From the NCBI RefSeq assembly GCF_900101785.1, contig NZ_LT629688.1:2232001-2296000 (forward strand): a DNA stretch of 64,000 bases, read 5' to 3'. The notes under the pieces are model-generated. The model did not search any database, was not told where the DNA came from, and saw only the letters and a list, made by a program, of their open reading frames with translations. Source of the stretch: Auraticoccus monumenti. Lineage in GTDB: Bacteria; Actinomycetota; Actinomycetes; Propionibacteriales; Propionibacteriaceae. How positions within the stretch are numbered: the stretch's first letter is position 1; each line of letters opens with the position of its first letter. Shown here in pieces: positions 46,881-55,675 of the stretch. The position numbers and the translations under genes were made by a program.

Positions 46881-48485
46881 GTGCTCGCACCCCAGTGGCA
46901 GGCCGTCGAGCTCAGGCTCACCGGGCCACGTCTGGACCAGCCCTATGTCGACGCCGACCCCTGGGTGGACTTCACCCACTCCTCGGGGGAGGTGGTGTCC
47001 CGGCCCGCCTTCTCCGACGGCGGGGAGCAGTGGGGTGTCCGCTTCGCCTCGGTGCACGCCGAGGGAACCTGGACCTGGCGTGTCCGCGGGGAGGGCTGGG
47101 AGCCGGTCACCGGCACGCTGACGGCGGCCCCGGCCCACGCCGACGCCCGGCACCCCGCCCTCCGGCACGGCTTCACCCGGCTCGCCGCGGGAGGCCGGGG
47201 CCTGGTCCACGCCGACGGCTCACCGGCGCTGGTGGTGGCCGACACCGCCTGGGCCATGCCGTGGCGCGCGACCGTCGAGGACGTCGGTCACTACGCGCGC
47301 GACCGTCAGCGCAAGGGCTTCAACGCGGTGCTGCTGATGACCGTGCAGCCGGACATGGGGGCGAGAGGTCCCCGGGGCAGGAACCTCGACGAGGGCTTCG
47401 AGGTGGGGTTCGAGGACCTGCCGCAGGGCCGGCTGACCCGGCTCGTCGTCGACTACTTCCGCTACCTCGACGACATCGTCGCCGTGCTGGTCGACCACGG
47501 CATCACGCCGGTGCTGCAGCCGGTGTTCCACGGGTTCGGGTGGAAGGGCCTGCAGGTGGCCGGACCGGTGGTGCCGCCGGAGGACTACGTGCGCTACTGC
47601 CGCTACCTGCTCGCCCGCTACGGCGCCGACCCGGCGATCTACCTGGTCGGTGCCGACGGCGACGGGACCGAGCCGCAGATCGCGGCCGGCGGTGCGTACC
47701 TGCACGAGGCCGACGCCTACGGCCAGCCCACCGGGATCCACTACCGCCCGCACGCGCGCAACGACGCCCACCAGGACGCCGCCTGGTTGGACTTCCAGTG
47801 GTGCCAGACCGGTCACCAGGGGGACCACGTGCCCGACCGCGTCGCCACCATGTGGCGCCAGCAGCCCGTCCGCGCCGTGATGAACGGTGAACCGACCTAC
47901 GAGCGCTCGGGTCGCTCCGGCAAGGCAGAGGGGTGGTGGCAGGGGCACGAGGCGTGGAGCAACCTCTGCGCCGGGGCGGTGATGGGCGTCGCCTACGGGG
48001 CGGGGAGCCTGTGGCAGTGGGTGGTCAGGCCGGACGAGCCGGGCCACGAGCCGTTCTTCCTGGCCCCGGGAGCCGGCTGGCGGGGGGCGCTGGAGCTCGA
48101 GGGCAGCCGCTACGTGGGGCTGCTCGGTCAGATCCTGGCCGGGTTGCCGGTGCACGGCGCCGAGCCCTGCTGGGACGTCTCCCTGTGCACCCGGGGGCTG
48201 CTCGGGACCGGCGAGCTCTACATCGGCTACGCCGAGCACGGGGGCCGGTGGGTGTTCCTCGACGCCGACGGACGGGTGCCCAGCTCCTACTGGCTGCTCG
48301 ACCCCCGCACCGGGGAGCTGCTGGCCAGCGGTGAGCGTCCACCTGGCCGGGCCGTCGTCGAGGACCCGTCGTCGGAGGAGGTGCCGGCGCCGCGGGTGAT
48401 GATCTGCGCCGACCGCCCGCCGCCCTTCCTCGAGCACACCGGTCAGGTCCGTCCGCCTGCCGCGGGCCAGGACGGTGCGCGGTGA
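46881..48485 (+). CDS. GH140/apiosidase-like glycoside hydrolase with N-terminal beta domain
   Basis: A 534-residue protein. The N-terminal region (about 1-75, WVDFTHSSGEVVSRPAF and TWTWRV) is a DUF5060-type beta sandwich. The following DUF4038/apiosidase-like barrel begins GLVHADGSPALVVADTAWAMPWRAT and includes RQRKGFNAVLLM, IYLVGADGDG and AVMNGEPTYERSG. By analogy with GH140, the Asp of VGAD and the Glu of NGEP are candidate catalytic acids. No signal peptide is present, so it cleaves an imported apioside. GTG 46881 follows GGAGGG. It overlaps the next hydrolase in GTGA. Confidence 0.8.
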   Translation: MLAPQWQAVELRLTGPRLDQPYVDADPWVDFTHSSGEVVSRPAFSDGGEQWGVRFASVHAEGTWTWRVRGEGWEPVTGTLTAAPAHADARHPALRHGFTRLAAGGRGLVHADGSPALVVADTAWAMPWRATVEDVGHYARDRQRKGFNAVLLMTVQPDMGARGPRGRNLDEGFEVGFEDLPQGRLTRLVVDYFRYLDDIVAVLVDHGITPVLQPVFHGFGWKGLQVAGPVVPPEDYVRYCRYLLARYGADPAIYLVGADGDGTEPQIAAGGAYLHEADAYGQPTGIHYRPHARNDAHQDAAWLDFQWCQTGHQGDHVPDRVATMWRQQPVRAVMNGEPTYERSGRSGKAEGWWQGHEAWSNLCAGAVMGVAYGAGSLWQWVVRPDEPGHEPFFLAPGAGWRGALELEGSRYVGLLGQILAGLPVHGAEPCWDVSLCTRGLLGTGELYIGYAEHGGRWVFLDADGRVPSSYWLLDPRTGELLASGERPPGRAVVEDPSSEEVPAPRVMICADRPPPFLEHTGQVRPPAAGQDGAR

Positions 48486-49810
48486 CGGGGTCCGACGCCC
48501 GCCCGGGCGCCGGCGCCTCGTCCCCGCTCCGGGTCGAGGGGGACCGCCTGACCCGGGACGGCGAGTCCGTCTTCCTGCTGGCCGACACCCTCTGGGCGGC
48601 GTTCAGCCAGATGAGCACCGACGAGTGGCGCGAGGCGCTGCGGCTGCGCCGGCGCCAGGGCTTCAACGCGGTCAACATCAGCGTCCTGCCCATCGCCCAC
48701 GACCGCTCCACCGGCGAGGACGAGCGGCAGCCCTTCCGGCTCCGGGCCGACGGCTCCTGGGACCTGGACCGCCTCGACGACGGGTACTTCGCCGTCGCCC
48801 GGACGATGGTCCAGCTGGCTGTCGAGGAGGGCCTCGTCCCCGTCCTGGTCGTGCTCTGGTGCAACTACGTGCCCGGCACCTGGGGCGCGGCGATCACGCC
48901 GCAGACGGTGCTGGACGAGGAGCAGACCGAGCGGTACGTGACCCGGGTGCTGGAGACCTTCGCCGACCACCACCCGGTGTTCTGCATCAGCGGGGACGAG
49001 CGCTTCGACGACGAGGCGGCCACCGCGAGGTACCAGAGGGTGCTGCGGCGGGTGCGCGCCGGCGCCCCCGACTGCCTCACCACGATGCACAGCACCCCCG
49101 ACGCCACCCTGCCGCCGGTCCTGGCCGAGGACCCGGCGCTCAGCTACTACTCCTACCAGTCCGGCCACGACGACGCCTGGGAGGAGCGGGCCCAGCAGCT
49201 GCCGGAGCGCTACCGGTCGCTCCCGGTGGCCCGTCCGGTGGTCAGCATGGAGCCCTGCTACGAGGGTCACGGGTACGGCTCGGGAGCAGGGCGCCACACC
49301 GGCGGCGCCGTCCGTCGGGCGTCGTGGACCGGGGTGCTCGCCGGAGCCGGGGCCGGGCTGGGCTACGGCGCCCACGGGGCCTGGTCCTGGCACCGGGCCG
49401 GGCAGCCGTTCAACGGCACCCACTTCTCGGGCACCCCCTTCCCGGCGTCACGGGCGATGGAGCTGCCGGGGGCCTGGGACGTCGGGCTGCTGCGCCGCGT
49501 CGTCGAGCAGGAGGGCCTGTTCGACCTCCGCAGCCGGGACGACCTCGTGGTCGACGACCGCAGCGGGGTCCGGCTCGGGATGTCGCCGGCCGGTGACCGG
49601 GTCGCCCTCTACCTGCCCCACCCCTTCCCGGTGGAGGTGGCCGCCGACCTCGCCGGGTGGCGGCTGCGCACCTGGGACCTCAGCCGGGGTCGTCGCGACC
49701 ACGTCCGCATCCAGCACGCGGCGGGGGCCAGCCGGCTCGAGCAGCCGGACTTCCTGGGCGACGCGCTGCACGTGCTGGTCCGGCCCGGGGCGTCGGGGGG
49801 TGGAGGATGA
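48482..49810 (+). CDS. GH140/apiosidase-like glycoside hydrolase (DUF4038)
   Basis: A 442-residue DUF4038 protein lacking the extra N-terminal beta domain of the preceding enzyme. The barrel starts LRVEGDRLTRDGESVFLLADTLWAAF, then RRRQGFNAVNISVLP, WCNYVPGTWGAAITP, VFCISGDERFDDE (candidate acid Asp) and VSMEPCYEGHGYG (candidate nucleophile Glu). The C-terminal beta domain (HPFPVEVAADLAGWRLRTW) is typical of the family. It is cytoplasmic. Two paralogous apiosidase-like enzymes in one operon suggest different aglycones or linkages. It is coupled to both neighbours by 4-bp overlaps. Confidence 0.8.
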   Translation: MTGSDARPGAGASSPLRVEGDRLTRDGESVFLLADTLWAAFSQMSTDEWREALRLRRRQGFNAVNISVLPIAHDRSTGEDERQPFRLRADGSWDLDRLDDGYFAVARTMVQLAVEEGLVPVLVVLWCNYVPGTWGAAITPQTVLDEEQTERYVTRVLETFADHHPVFCISGDERFDDEAATARYQRVLRRVRAGAPDCLTTMHSTPDATLPPVLAEDPALSYYSYQSGHDDAWEERAQQLPERYRSLPVARPVVSMEPCYEGHGYGSGAGRHTGGAVRRASWTGVLAGAGAGLGYGAHGAWSWHRAGQPFNGTHFSGTPFPASRAMELPGAWDVGLLRRVVEQEGLFDLRSRDDLVVDDRSGVRLGMSPAGDRVALYLPHPFPVEVAADLAGWRLRTWDLSRGRRDHVRIQHAAGASRLEQPDFLGDALHVLVRPGASGGGG

Positions 49811-51549
49811 GCGGCGCGACCGCGGCACGGGTCGGAGGCCCGAGGACGTCGCTGGCCAACGGGCGCTGGACCCTGGAGCTGCGGGGGGACGAGGTCGCCG
49901 ACATCGCCTACGACGGGGTGCTGCTGCTGCGGGCCGTCCGGCCGGTGGTCCGCGACCGGGACTGGAACACCGTCCCGGTCCGGGTGGTGGGCCCGGCCGG
50001 CGGCGACGCCACGGCGACGGTCGTCGGGCTGCGCTTCGAGGACGGGGACATCGGCTACGCCGGGACCCTGACGGTGCGGCTCAGCGCGCACGAGCTGACG
50101 GTGGACTTCGAGGGTCGGGCCGAGACGGCCTTCGAGCGCAACCGGATCGGTCTGGTGGTGCTGCACCCGGCCTCAGACGCCGGACGGGAGGTGGTCGTCC
50201 GGCACACCGACGGGACCACCACCCGGGGACGCTGGCCGGTCAGCATCAGCCCGCACCAGCCCTTCCGCAACATCGCCGGCCTGACCTGGCACCGGGAGCA
50301 GCTGGCCGCGGAGCTGACGCTGAGCGGTGACGTCTTCGAGAACGAGGACCAGCGCAACTGGACCGACGCCTCCTACAAGACCTACAGCACCCCGCTGGAC
50401 CGAGCCTTCCCGGTGCCCGTGGAGATCGGCGACACCGTCCGGCAGCAGGCGCGGCTACGGGTCGCCGACGAGGCGGCGGCACCGCGGGCCCGCCGGCGGG
50501 CCGGCGACGTGGTGACGGTCGGGGACACGGTGGTCGGCCACCTCCCACCGCTCACCCTGGGCGCCGCGCTCCACCCCGCCCCGACGACGCCGGCCGTCCC
50601 CGGCCCCGGGTTCGACGGCGTCCTGGTCGAGCTCACCGACCCGGAGGAGCGCTGGCCGGAGCTGCTCGCCACGGCAGCGGCCCAGGCGGCCGCCCTCGAC
50701 GGCGGTCTCGACGTCCGCCTGGTCACCGCGGACCCCGGGGCGGTGGCCCGGGGTGTCGCCCTGCTGGAGGGGCTGCCCGTCCGGCGGCTCGGCGTCTTCG
50801 ACCCGGTCAGCCACCTGAGCACCGCCCCGCTGTGGACGGCGCTGCGGGCGGCCGTCCGGGAGACGGGTGTGCGGGCGGCGCTGCTCGGCGGCACACGGGC
50901 GCACTTCACCGAGCTGAACCGCGGCCGGTCCGAGCTGCCGCCGGACCTCCCGGCGCTGACCTTCAGCCTGACGCCGACGATGCACGCCACCGAGCTGCCG
51001 CACCTGCTGGACAGCCTGGCCACCCAGCGGACGGTGGTGGAGAACGCGGTCCGGATCGCGGGGGAGCGGCCGGTGCACGTCGGCCCCGTCACGCTGGCCC
51101 GCCGGTTCAACGCGGTGGCCACCAGCGGACGTCCGGATGCCGCCACCGAGGCACGCGACGCCGTGGACCCGCTGCAGCACACCGACGTCGCCGCCGCCTG
51201 GACGCTCGGCAGCGTCCGGGCCCTCAGCGTGCCTGGCGTCGCCGGGCTGACCTACTACGAGACCGTCGGCGCGCGCGGTGTGGCGCTCGGCGGAACACCC
51301 GGTCCCGGCGGCCTGAGCCCCGCGGGACGCGTCCTCGCCGTGCTCGCGACGGCGGTCGGCCGCCCGATCCTGGCCGCCCGGACGTCCGACGACCTCGCGG
51401 CCCTCCCGCTGGCGGGCGGTGGAGGAGGCACGGTCCTCCTGCTGGCCGACCTCGGCGGGCGGGACCGGCAGGTGCTGGTCCGCTCAGCGGGCTCCGAGCA
51501 GCAGGTCCCGCTCGCCGCCTGGGCGGTCACCCGCCTGGAGCTGGGCTGA
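49807..51549 (+). CDS. apnL: D-apionate lactonase-like protein
   Basis: A 580-residue cytoplasmic protein. A beta-rich N-terminal half (DIAYDGVLLLRAVRPVVRDRDWNT, FERNRIGLVVLHP, ISPHQPFRNIAGLTW) leads to the striking block DVFENEDQRNWTDASYKTYS (about residues 177-196) and TPLDRAFPVPVEIGD. From memory this block is the hallmark of ApnL, the enzyme that opens D-apionolactone to D-apionate. The second half (SAAPLWTALRAA and later) looks like a TIM-barrel-type domain. It starts in ATGA overlap with the hydrolase gene behind GGAGG. It completes the oxidation-lactonase step of the inferred apiose pathway. Confidence 0.75.
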   Translation: MSGATAARVGGPRTSLANGRWTLELRGDEVADIAYDGVLLLRAVRPVVRDRDWNTVPVRVVGPAGGDATATVVGLRFEDGDIGYAGTLTVRLSAHELTVDFEGRAETAFERNRIGLVVLHPASDAGREVVVRHTDGTTTRGRWPVSISPHQPFRNIAGLTWHREQLAAELTLSGDVFENEDQRNWTDASYKTYSTPLDRAFPVPVEIGDTVRQQARLRVADEAAAPRARRRAGDVVTVGDTVVGHLPPLTLGAALHPAPTTPAVPGPGFDGVLVELTDPEERWPELLATAAAQAAALDGGLDVRLVTADPGAVARGVALLEGLPVRRLGVFDPVSHLSTAPLWTALRAAVRETGVRAALLGGTRAHFTELNRGRSELPPDLPALTFSLTPTMHATELPHLLDSLATQRTVVENAVRIAGERPVHVGPVTLARRFNAVATSGRPDAATEARDAVDPLQHTDVAAAWTLGSVRALSVPGVAGLTYYETVGARGVALGGTPGPGGLSPAGRVLAVLATAVGRPILAARTSDDLAALPLAGGGGGTVLLLADLGGRDRQVLVRSAGSEQQVPLAAWAVTRLELG

Positions 51550-51555
51550 CGCCGC

Positions 51556-52974
51556 TCAGGACGTGGCCTGCTCGACCATCAGCCTCCGGGTGCCGGCCAG
51601 CCCGAGGAAGCTGATCAGCCCGCCGAGCACCAGCAGCACGATGCAGACCACCTGGGCCGCCTGGTAGCCGGGGGTCAGGGTGACCGCGCTCTGGTAGTCC
51701 GCCCCGGACAGCCCCACCGCGGCCGGCAGCGCCGCCACGGCGAGCAGGCCCCCGCTGCGCGCGACCGCGTTGTTCACCCCGCTGGCCACCCCGGCGTGGC
51801 GGTCCGGCGCGGCGGCGAGCACGCTGGCGGTGAGCGGTGCCACCAGGACGGTCAGCCCGGCCCCGAACACCACCACCCCGGGCAGCACGCCGGTCAGGTA
51901 GCGGGTGCCCTCACCCACGCCCAGCAGCATCAGGGTCCCGACGGCGCACAGCAGCGGCCCCACCGTCATCGGCAGCCGCGGGCCGATCCGGGCCGCCAGC
52001 GCGCCCGCCCGGCCGGAGAACAGGATCAGCAGCACCGTCATCGGCATCGTGGCCAGCCCCGCCAGCAGCGGGGTGTAGCCGACCGACACCTGCAGCTGCA
52101 GGGTGAGGAAGAAGGTGTTCGCCCCGAGCGCCGCGTAGACCAGCAGGGTCATCAGGTTGGCCACGCTGAACACCCGGTCCCCGAACAGCGACAGGGGCAC
52201 CAGCGGCGTCGGCGTGACCCGCTGCCGGAGCACGAACGCCACCCCGGCCACCAGCGCGACGACCCCCACCGCGACCAGCACGGACGTGGCGGCCGTGCCG
52301 GACTCGGTCAGCGCCCAGGTCAGCCCGGCCAGGGCCAGCGCGCTCAGCACGGCACCCGGGACGTCCAGGCCGGAGGTCGCCTGCTCGTCCCGGGACTCCG
52401 GCAGGTGCTTCCAGGCGATCAGCAGCACCACCACCGCCAGCGGGACGTTGATCAGGAAGATCCAGCGCCAGGAGGCCAGCTGGATCAGGCCGCCACCCAC
52501 CACGGGGCCGGCGACCGCGGTGAGGCTGGTCAGCCCGGACCACCTCCCGATGCTGGCCGAGCGGTCCTCCCGGGCCACCGACGCCTGCAGCAGGGCCAGG
52601 CTGCTCGGGGTCAGCAGCGCCCCGAACACCCCCTGCACCAGCCGCGCCGCGATCAGCTGGGTGGCGTCCTGGGAGATGCCGCAGAGCACGGAGGCGACGG
52701 CGAACCCGGCCACGCCCACCACGAAGACCCGGCGCCGGCCGAAGCGGTCCCCGAGGGACCCGCCGACCAGGATCAGCGAGGCCAGGGTCAGCAGGTAGGC
52801 GTTGACCACCCACTGCAGCTCGGTCACGGTGGCGCCGATCCCGACGCCCAGCGCCGGCAGCGCCACGTTGACCACCGTGCCGTCCAGGAAGGCCATCCCC
52901 GAGCCGAGCACGGCGGCGGCGAGCACCCACCGTCCTCGGGCGCTGCTCGCGGCGACCGTCGTCGGGGCGCTCAC
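51556..52974 (-). CDS. MFS multidrug transporter (EmrB/QacA, DHA2 family)
   Basis: A 472-residue, 14-helix major facilitator. Early motif MAFLDGTVVNVALPALG (motif D1) and GGSLGDRFGRRRVFVVG (motif A) are typical of DHA2 drug/H+ antiporters. The motif C region is LTAVAGPVVGGGLI. It probably exports hydrophobic drugs or metabolites. GTG 52974 is chosen since the LLM oxidoreductase gene stops 1 bp before it on the same strand; the frame is open further into that gene but without family sequence. It converges on the apnL-like gene (6-bp gap). Confidence 0.92.
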   Translation of the reverse strand: MSAPTTVAASSARGRWVLAAAVLGSGMAFLDGTVVNVALPALGVGIGATVTELQWVVNAYLLTLASLILVGGSLGDRFGRRRVFVVGVAGFAVASVLCGISQDATQLIAARLVQGVFGALLTPSSLALLQASVAREDRSASIGRWSGLTSLTAVAGPVVGGGLIQLASWRWIFLINVPLAVVVLLIAWKHLPESRDEQATSGLDVPGAVLSALALAGLTWALTESGTAATSVLVAVGVVALVAGVAFVLRQRVTPTPLVPLSLFGDRVFSVANLMTLLVYAALGANTFFLTLQLQVSVGYTPLLAGLATMPMTVLLILFSGRAGALAARIGPRLPMTVGPLLCAVGTLMLLGVGEGTRYLTGVLPGVVVFGAGLTVLVAPLTASVLAAAPDRHAGVASGVNNAVARSGGLLAVAALPAAVGLSGADYQSAVTLTPGYQAAQVVCIVLLVLGGLISFLGLAGTRRLMVEQATS

Positions 52975-52975
52975 C

Positions 52976-53845
52976 TCAGAGCTCGCGCAGCCGGGGGGCC
53001 ACCAGCTCACCGACGCGGGTGACCCACCCCGGCAGGTCGTCGGTGGCCGACCCCACCCACACCGTGTCGACGCCCAGGGCGGCGTAGGTCCGCATCGAGG
53101 CCACGAAGGCGTCGACGTCGGCGAGCGGGTCGGTGCCGGTGACCACGGTCCGCCGCACCTCCGCCGGGTCGCGGCCGGCATCGGCGCAGTGCCGGTCGAG
53201 CACCGTGAGCTTGTGCGCGACGACCTCGGGTCCGGCGTCGAACAGGTTGCAGGCGTCGGCGTAGCGGGCCACCAGGCGGAGCGTCTTCCGCTCACCCATC
53301 CCCCCGATCAGCACCGGTGGTCCGCCGGGCTGCAGCGGCTGCGGCACGCACAGCGTCTCGGCCAGCCGGTAGTGCTCGCCGTGGAAGGGCCTGTCGTCCT
53401 CGCTCCACATCTGCCGGCAGATGCGCAGCGTCTCCTCCAGCCGCTCGAACCGCTCGGCCACCGGCGGGAACGGCACCCCGAGACCGGCGTGCTCGCGCTC
53501 ATACCAGGCGGCACCGATGCCGAGCAGCGCGCGACCTCCGGAGAGGACGTCCAGGGTGGCCAGGGTCTTGGCCAGCAGCCCGGGGTGGCGGTAGGTGACG
53601 CCGGTGACCAGCAGCCCGAGCTGCAGCCGCTCGGTCTGCCCGGCCAGGAACCCCAGGGTGGTGTAGCCGTCGAGCATCGGGTCGCTGGCCGGGGCGACCG
53701 CCTCCATCTGGAACCAGTGGTCCATCAGGGTCAGGGTGCTGAAGCCGCCCTCCTCGGCGGCACGCGCGGTGGCCGCGAGACCGGGGGCGATCCCGGCCGG
53801 GTCCCCGAAGGGGGTGAAGTCGGAGACGTGAAGGGCGAGGTCCAT
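52976..53845 (-). CDS. LLM-class flavin/F420-dependent oxidoreductase
   Basis: A 289-residue luciferase-like monooxygenase fold. It contains AEEGGFSTLTLMDHWFQME, then the family stretch LLVTGVTYRHPGLLAKTLATLDVLSGGRALLGIGAAWYEREH and GPPVLIGGMGERKTLRLVARYADACNLF, which are typical of F420-dependent TIGR03560-like members. Substrate unknown. It lies between the XRE regulator and the MFS gene on the same strand with short spacing (36 bp before, 1 bp after), so the three may be one operon. ATG 53845 is the start. Confidence 0.88.
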   Translation of the reverse strand: MDLALHVSDFTPFGDPAGIAPGLAATARAAEEGGFSTLTLMDHWFQMEAVAPASDPMLDGYTTLGFLAGQTERLQLGLLVTGVTYRHPGLLAKTLATLDVLSGGRALLGIGAAWYEREHAGLGVPFPPVAERFERLEETLRICRQMWSEDDRPFHGEHYRLAETLCVPQPLQPGGPPVLIGGMGERKTLRLVARYADACNLFDAGPEVVAHKLTVLDRHCADAGRDPAEVRRTVVTGTDPLADVDAFVASMRTYAALGVDTVWVGSATDDLPGWVTRVGELVAPRLREL

Positions 53846-53881
53846 GCGGTGCTCCGTCGGGTGGGGTGGCGGTCAGGGGAG

Positions 53882-54730
53882 TCAGCGCGGGCTGACGGGC
53901 TGGGACTCCCAGCTGGCCAGGATCGGCAGCAGCTGGGCGGTGGGGGAGTCGGGTGGGCAGGTGTAGACGACCAGCGTCTGGTCCGGCTCCTGCGCCGCGC
54001 TGACGCTCTCGATCGCGAAGGTCAGGTCGCCGGCGGTCGGGTGGCGGACCAGCTTGGTCAGCGGGGCGTGGTCGCGGACGGCCTGGTCCTCCCACCAGCG
54101 GGCGACCTCGGCGTCCGCGGCCACGAGCTCGGCGACCAGCTCGGTCAGCCGGTGGTCGTGCGGCCGGCGGCCGGTCTCCCGCCGCAGCGAGGCCACGGAG
54201 GCGGGGGCGAACTCGTCCCAGTTGAGGATGCGCTCGCGGGCCAGCGGGTCCAGCACCAGGTAGCGGGGGAAGGACGCGCCGTGAGCGAACCCGCGTCCGA
54301 GCACGGCCGCCAGCAGGGTGTTGTGGGCCAGGACCTCCCCGCGCCGCCCCAGCAGCAGCACCGGCACGTGCTCCAGGTCGGCCATCAGCCGCAGCAGCCC
54401 CGGACCGGGCTGCTGGGGTGCCTCCACCGGCCCCTGCCGCCGTGGGCGCCCCGGGGCGGCGAGGTCGTGCAGGTGGGCCCGCTCGACCGTGTCCAGCCGG
54501 AGCGTCCGGGCCAGGGCCTCCAGCACCTGCGCGGAGACGTTGGCCTGCCGTCCCTGCTCGAGCCGGCTGTAGTAGTCCGGGCTGAGACCGGCCGCCACCG
54601 CGAGCTCCTCCTTCCGCAGCCCCGGGACGCGGCGCGGCCCGGGGAACGCCTCGATCCCGGCGTCGACCGGGGTCAGCCGGTCGCGTCGGGACCGCAGGAA
54701 GGCACCGAGGGCGGCGCGGTCGGAGGGCAC
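53882..54730 (-). CDS. XRE-family regulator with MmyB-like ligand domain
   Basis: A 282-residue regulator. The N-terminal helix-turn-helix (about residues 7-75) is ALGAFLRSRRDRLTP, then VPGLRKEELAVAAGLSPDYYSRLEQGR, the well-known actinobacterial signature. The C-terminal domain, APASVASLRRETGRRPHDHRLTELVAEL and HPTAGDLTFAIESVS, is the MmyB-type domain, which resembles a PAS fold and may bind fatty acids. It is divergent from the SDR gene at 54835 and may control it and the LLM/MFS genes downstream. Confidence 0.9.
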   Translation of the reverse strand: MPSDRAALGAFLRSRRDRLTPVDAGIEAFPGPRRVPGLRKEELAVAAGLSPDYYSRLEQGRQANVSAQVLEALARTLRLDTVERAHLHDLAAPGRPRRQGPVEAPQQPGPGLLRLMADLEHVPVLLLGRRGEVLAHNTLLAAVLGRGFAHGASFPRYLVLDPLARERILNWDEFAPASVASLRRETGRRPHDHRLTELVAELVAADAEVARWWEDQAVRDHAPLTKLVRHPTAGDLTFAIESVSAAQEPDQTLVVYTCPPDSPTAQLLPILASWESQPVSPR

Positions 54731-54834
54731 CCGGTCATGCTAGGCGCCCCGGCGGCTCCGGCCCGGCGGAGCGGGTGGTCCTGCCGTGCCCAGGTTGACC
54801 GGGGTCTGGTCCCGGGGCGGCGGGTGCTGGCTGG

Positions 54835-55644
54835 ATGGTGGCCATGAGCTCCGACGCACCCACTCCCACCTCCTCCACCTCTCCTCCTCCCGCGAACCGC
54901 CTGCGGGGCCGCACCGCCGTGGTGACCGGCTCCACCAGCGGCATCGGCGCGGCCGTGGCCGCCACCCTCGCCGGCGAGGGCGCCCACGTCGTCGTCACCG
55001 GCCGCGACCCCGGCCGGGCCGGCGAGGTGGTGTCCCGGATCCGTGCCGCCGGCGGTCGTGCCGACGTCGTGACCGCCGACCTCGGCGGCAGCTACGCCGA
55101 CCTGCGCGCCCTCGCCGCCCGGGCGACCGACGTCCTCGGCGGCCGGGTCGACATCCTGGTCAACAACGCGGGGATCTACCCGGCCACCGCGACCGAGGAC
55201 CTGACCGACGACGACCTCGACGCCATGCTCGCGGTCAACGTCCGTGCCCCGCACGTCCTCGTCGCCGCGCTCGCGCCGGCGATGGCGGCGCGGCGGAGCG
55301 GGGTCATCGTGACCGTCGGCTCGTGGATGGCGCGGGTGGGCAGCCCGTTCGCCGCGATGTACACCGCCACCAAGGCCGCCGACGAGCAGCTGACCCGCAG
55401 CTGGGCCGCGGAGTACGGACCTCGCGGCGTCCGCGTCAACACGCTGGCTCCGGGCGTGACGCTCACCCCCGGCAACGAGGCCGCCCGGCCGGTCCTGGAC
55501 CAGCTGGCGGCCAGCACCCCCGGCCGGGTGCTGGTGGCACCGGAGGACGTGGCGCGCGGGGTGCTCTTCCTGGTCTCCGACGACGCGCGCATGGTGCACG
55601 GCGCGACGCTGTCGGTGGACGGCGGCATCTCCGTCACGCGCTGA
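54835..55644 (+). CDS. Short-chain dehydrogenase/reductase
   Basis: A 269-residue SDR. A Ser/Thr/Pro-rich N-terminus precedes the cofactor motif TGSTSGIG (about residues 33-40). Catalytic Ser is in VTVGSWMARVG, Tyr-Lys in YTATKAA, and NNAG (about residue 110) is intact. VTGRDPGRAG after beta-2 suggests NADP(H) preference. The tail VDGGISVTR is standard. Start ATG 54835 or ATG 54844. The divergent XRE regulator is a likely controller, since such SDR/XRE pairs recur in actinobacteria. Substrate unknown. Confidence 0.88.
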   Translation: MVAMSSDAPTPTSSTSPPPANRLRGRTAVVTGSTSGIGAAVAATLAGEGAHVVVTGRDPGRAGEVVSRIRAAGGRADVVTADLGGSYADLRALAARATDVLGGRVDILVNNAGIYPATATEDLTDDDLDAMLAVNVRAPHVLVAALAPAMAARRSGVIVTVGSWMARVGSPFAAMYTATKAADEQLTRSWAAEYGPRGVRVNTLAPGVTLTPGNEAARPVLDQLAASTPGRVLVAPEDVARGVLFLVSDDARMVHGATLSVDGGISVTR

Positions 55645-55652
55645 GGGCCGCC

Positions 55653-55675
55653 GCGACCGGGTCAGACCCGGTCGC
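55653..55675. terminator. Bidirectional terminator hairpin
   Basis: GCGACCGGGT (55653-55662) and ACCCGGTCGC (55666-55675) form a perfect ten-pair stem with a three-base loop. It separates the convergent SDR and mannosidase genes, and the mannosidase stop codon overlaps the loop. Confidence 0.65.
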
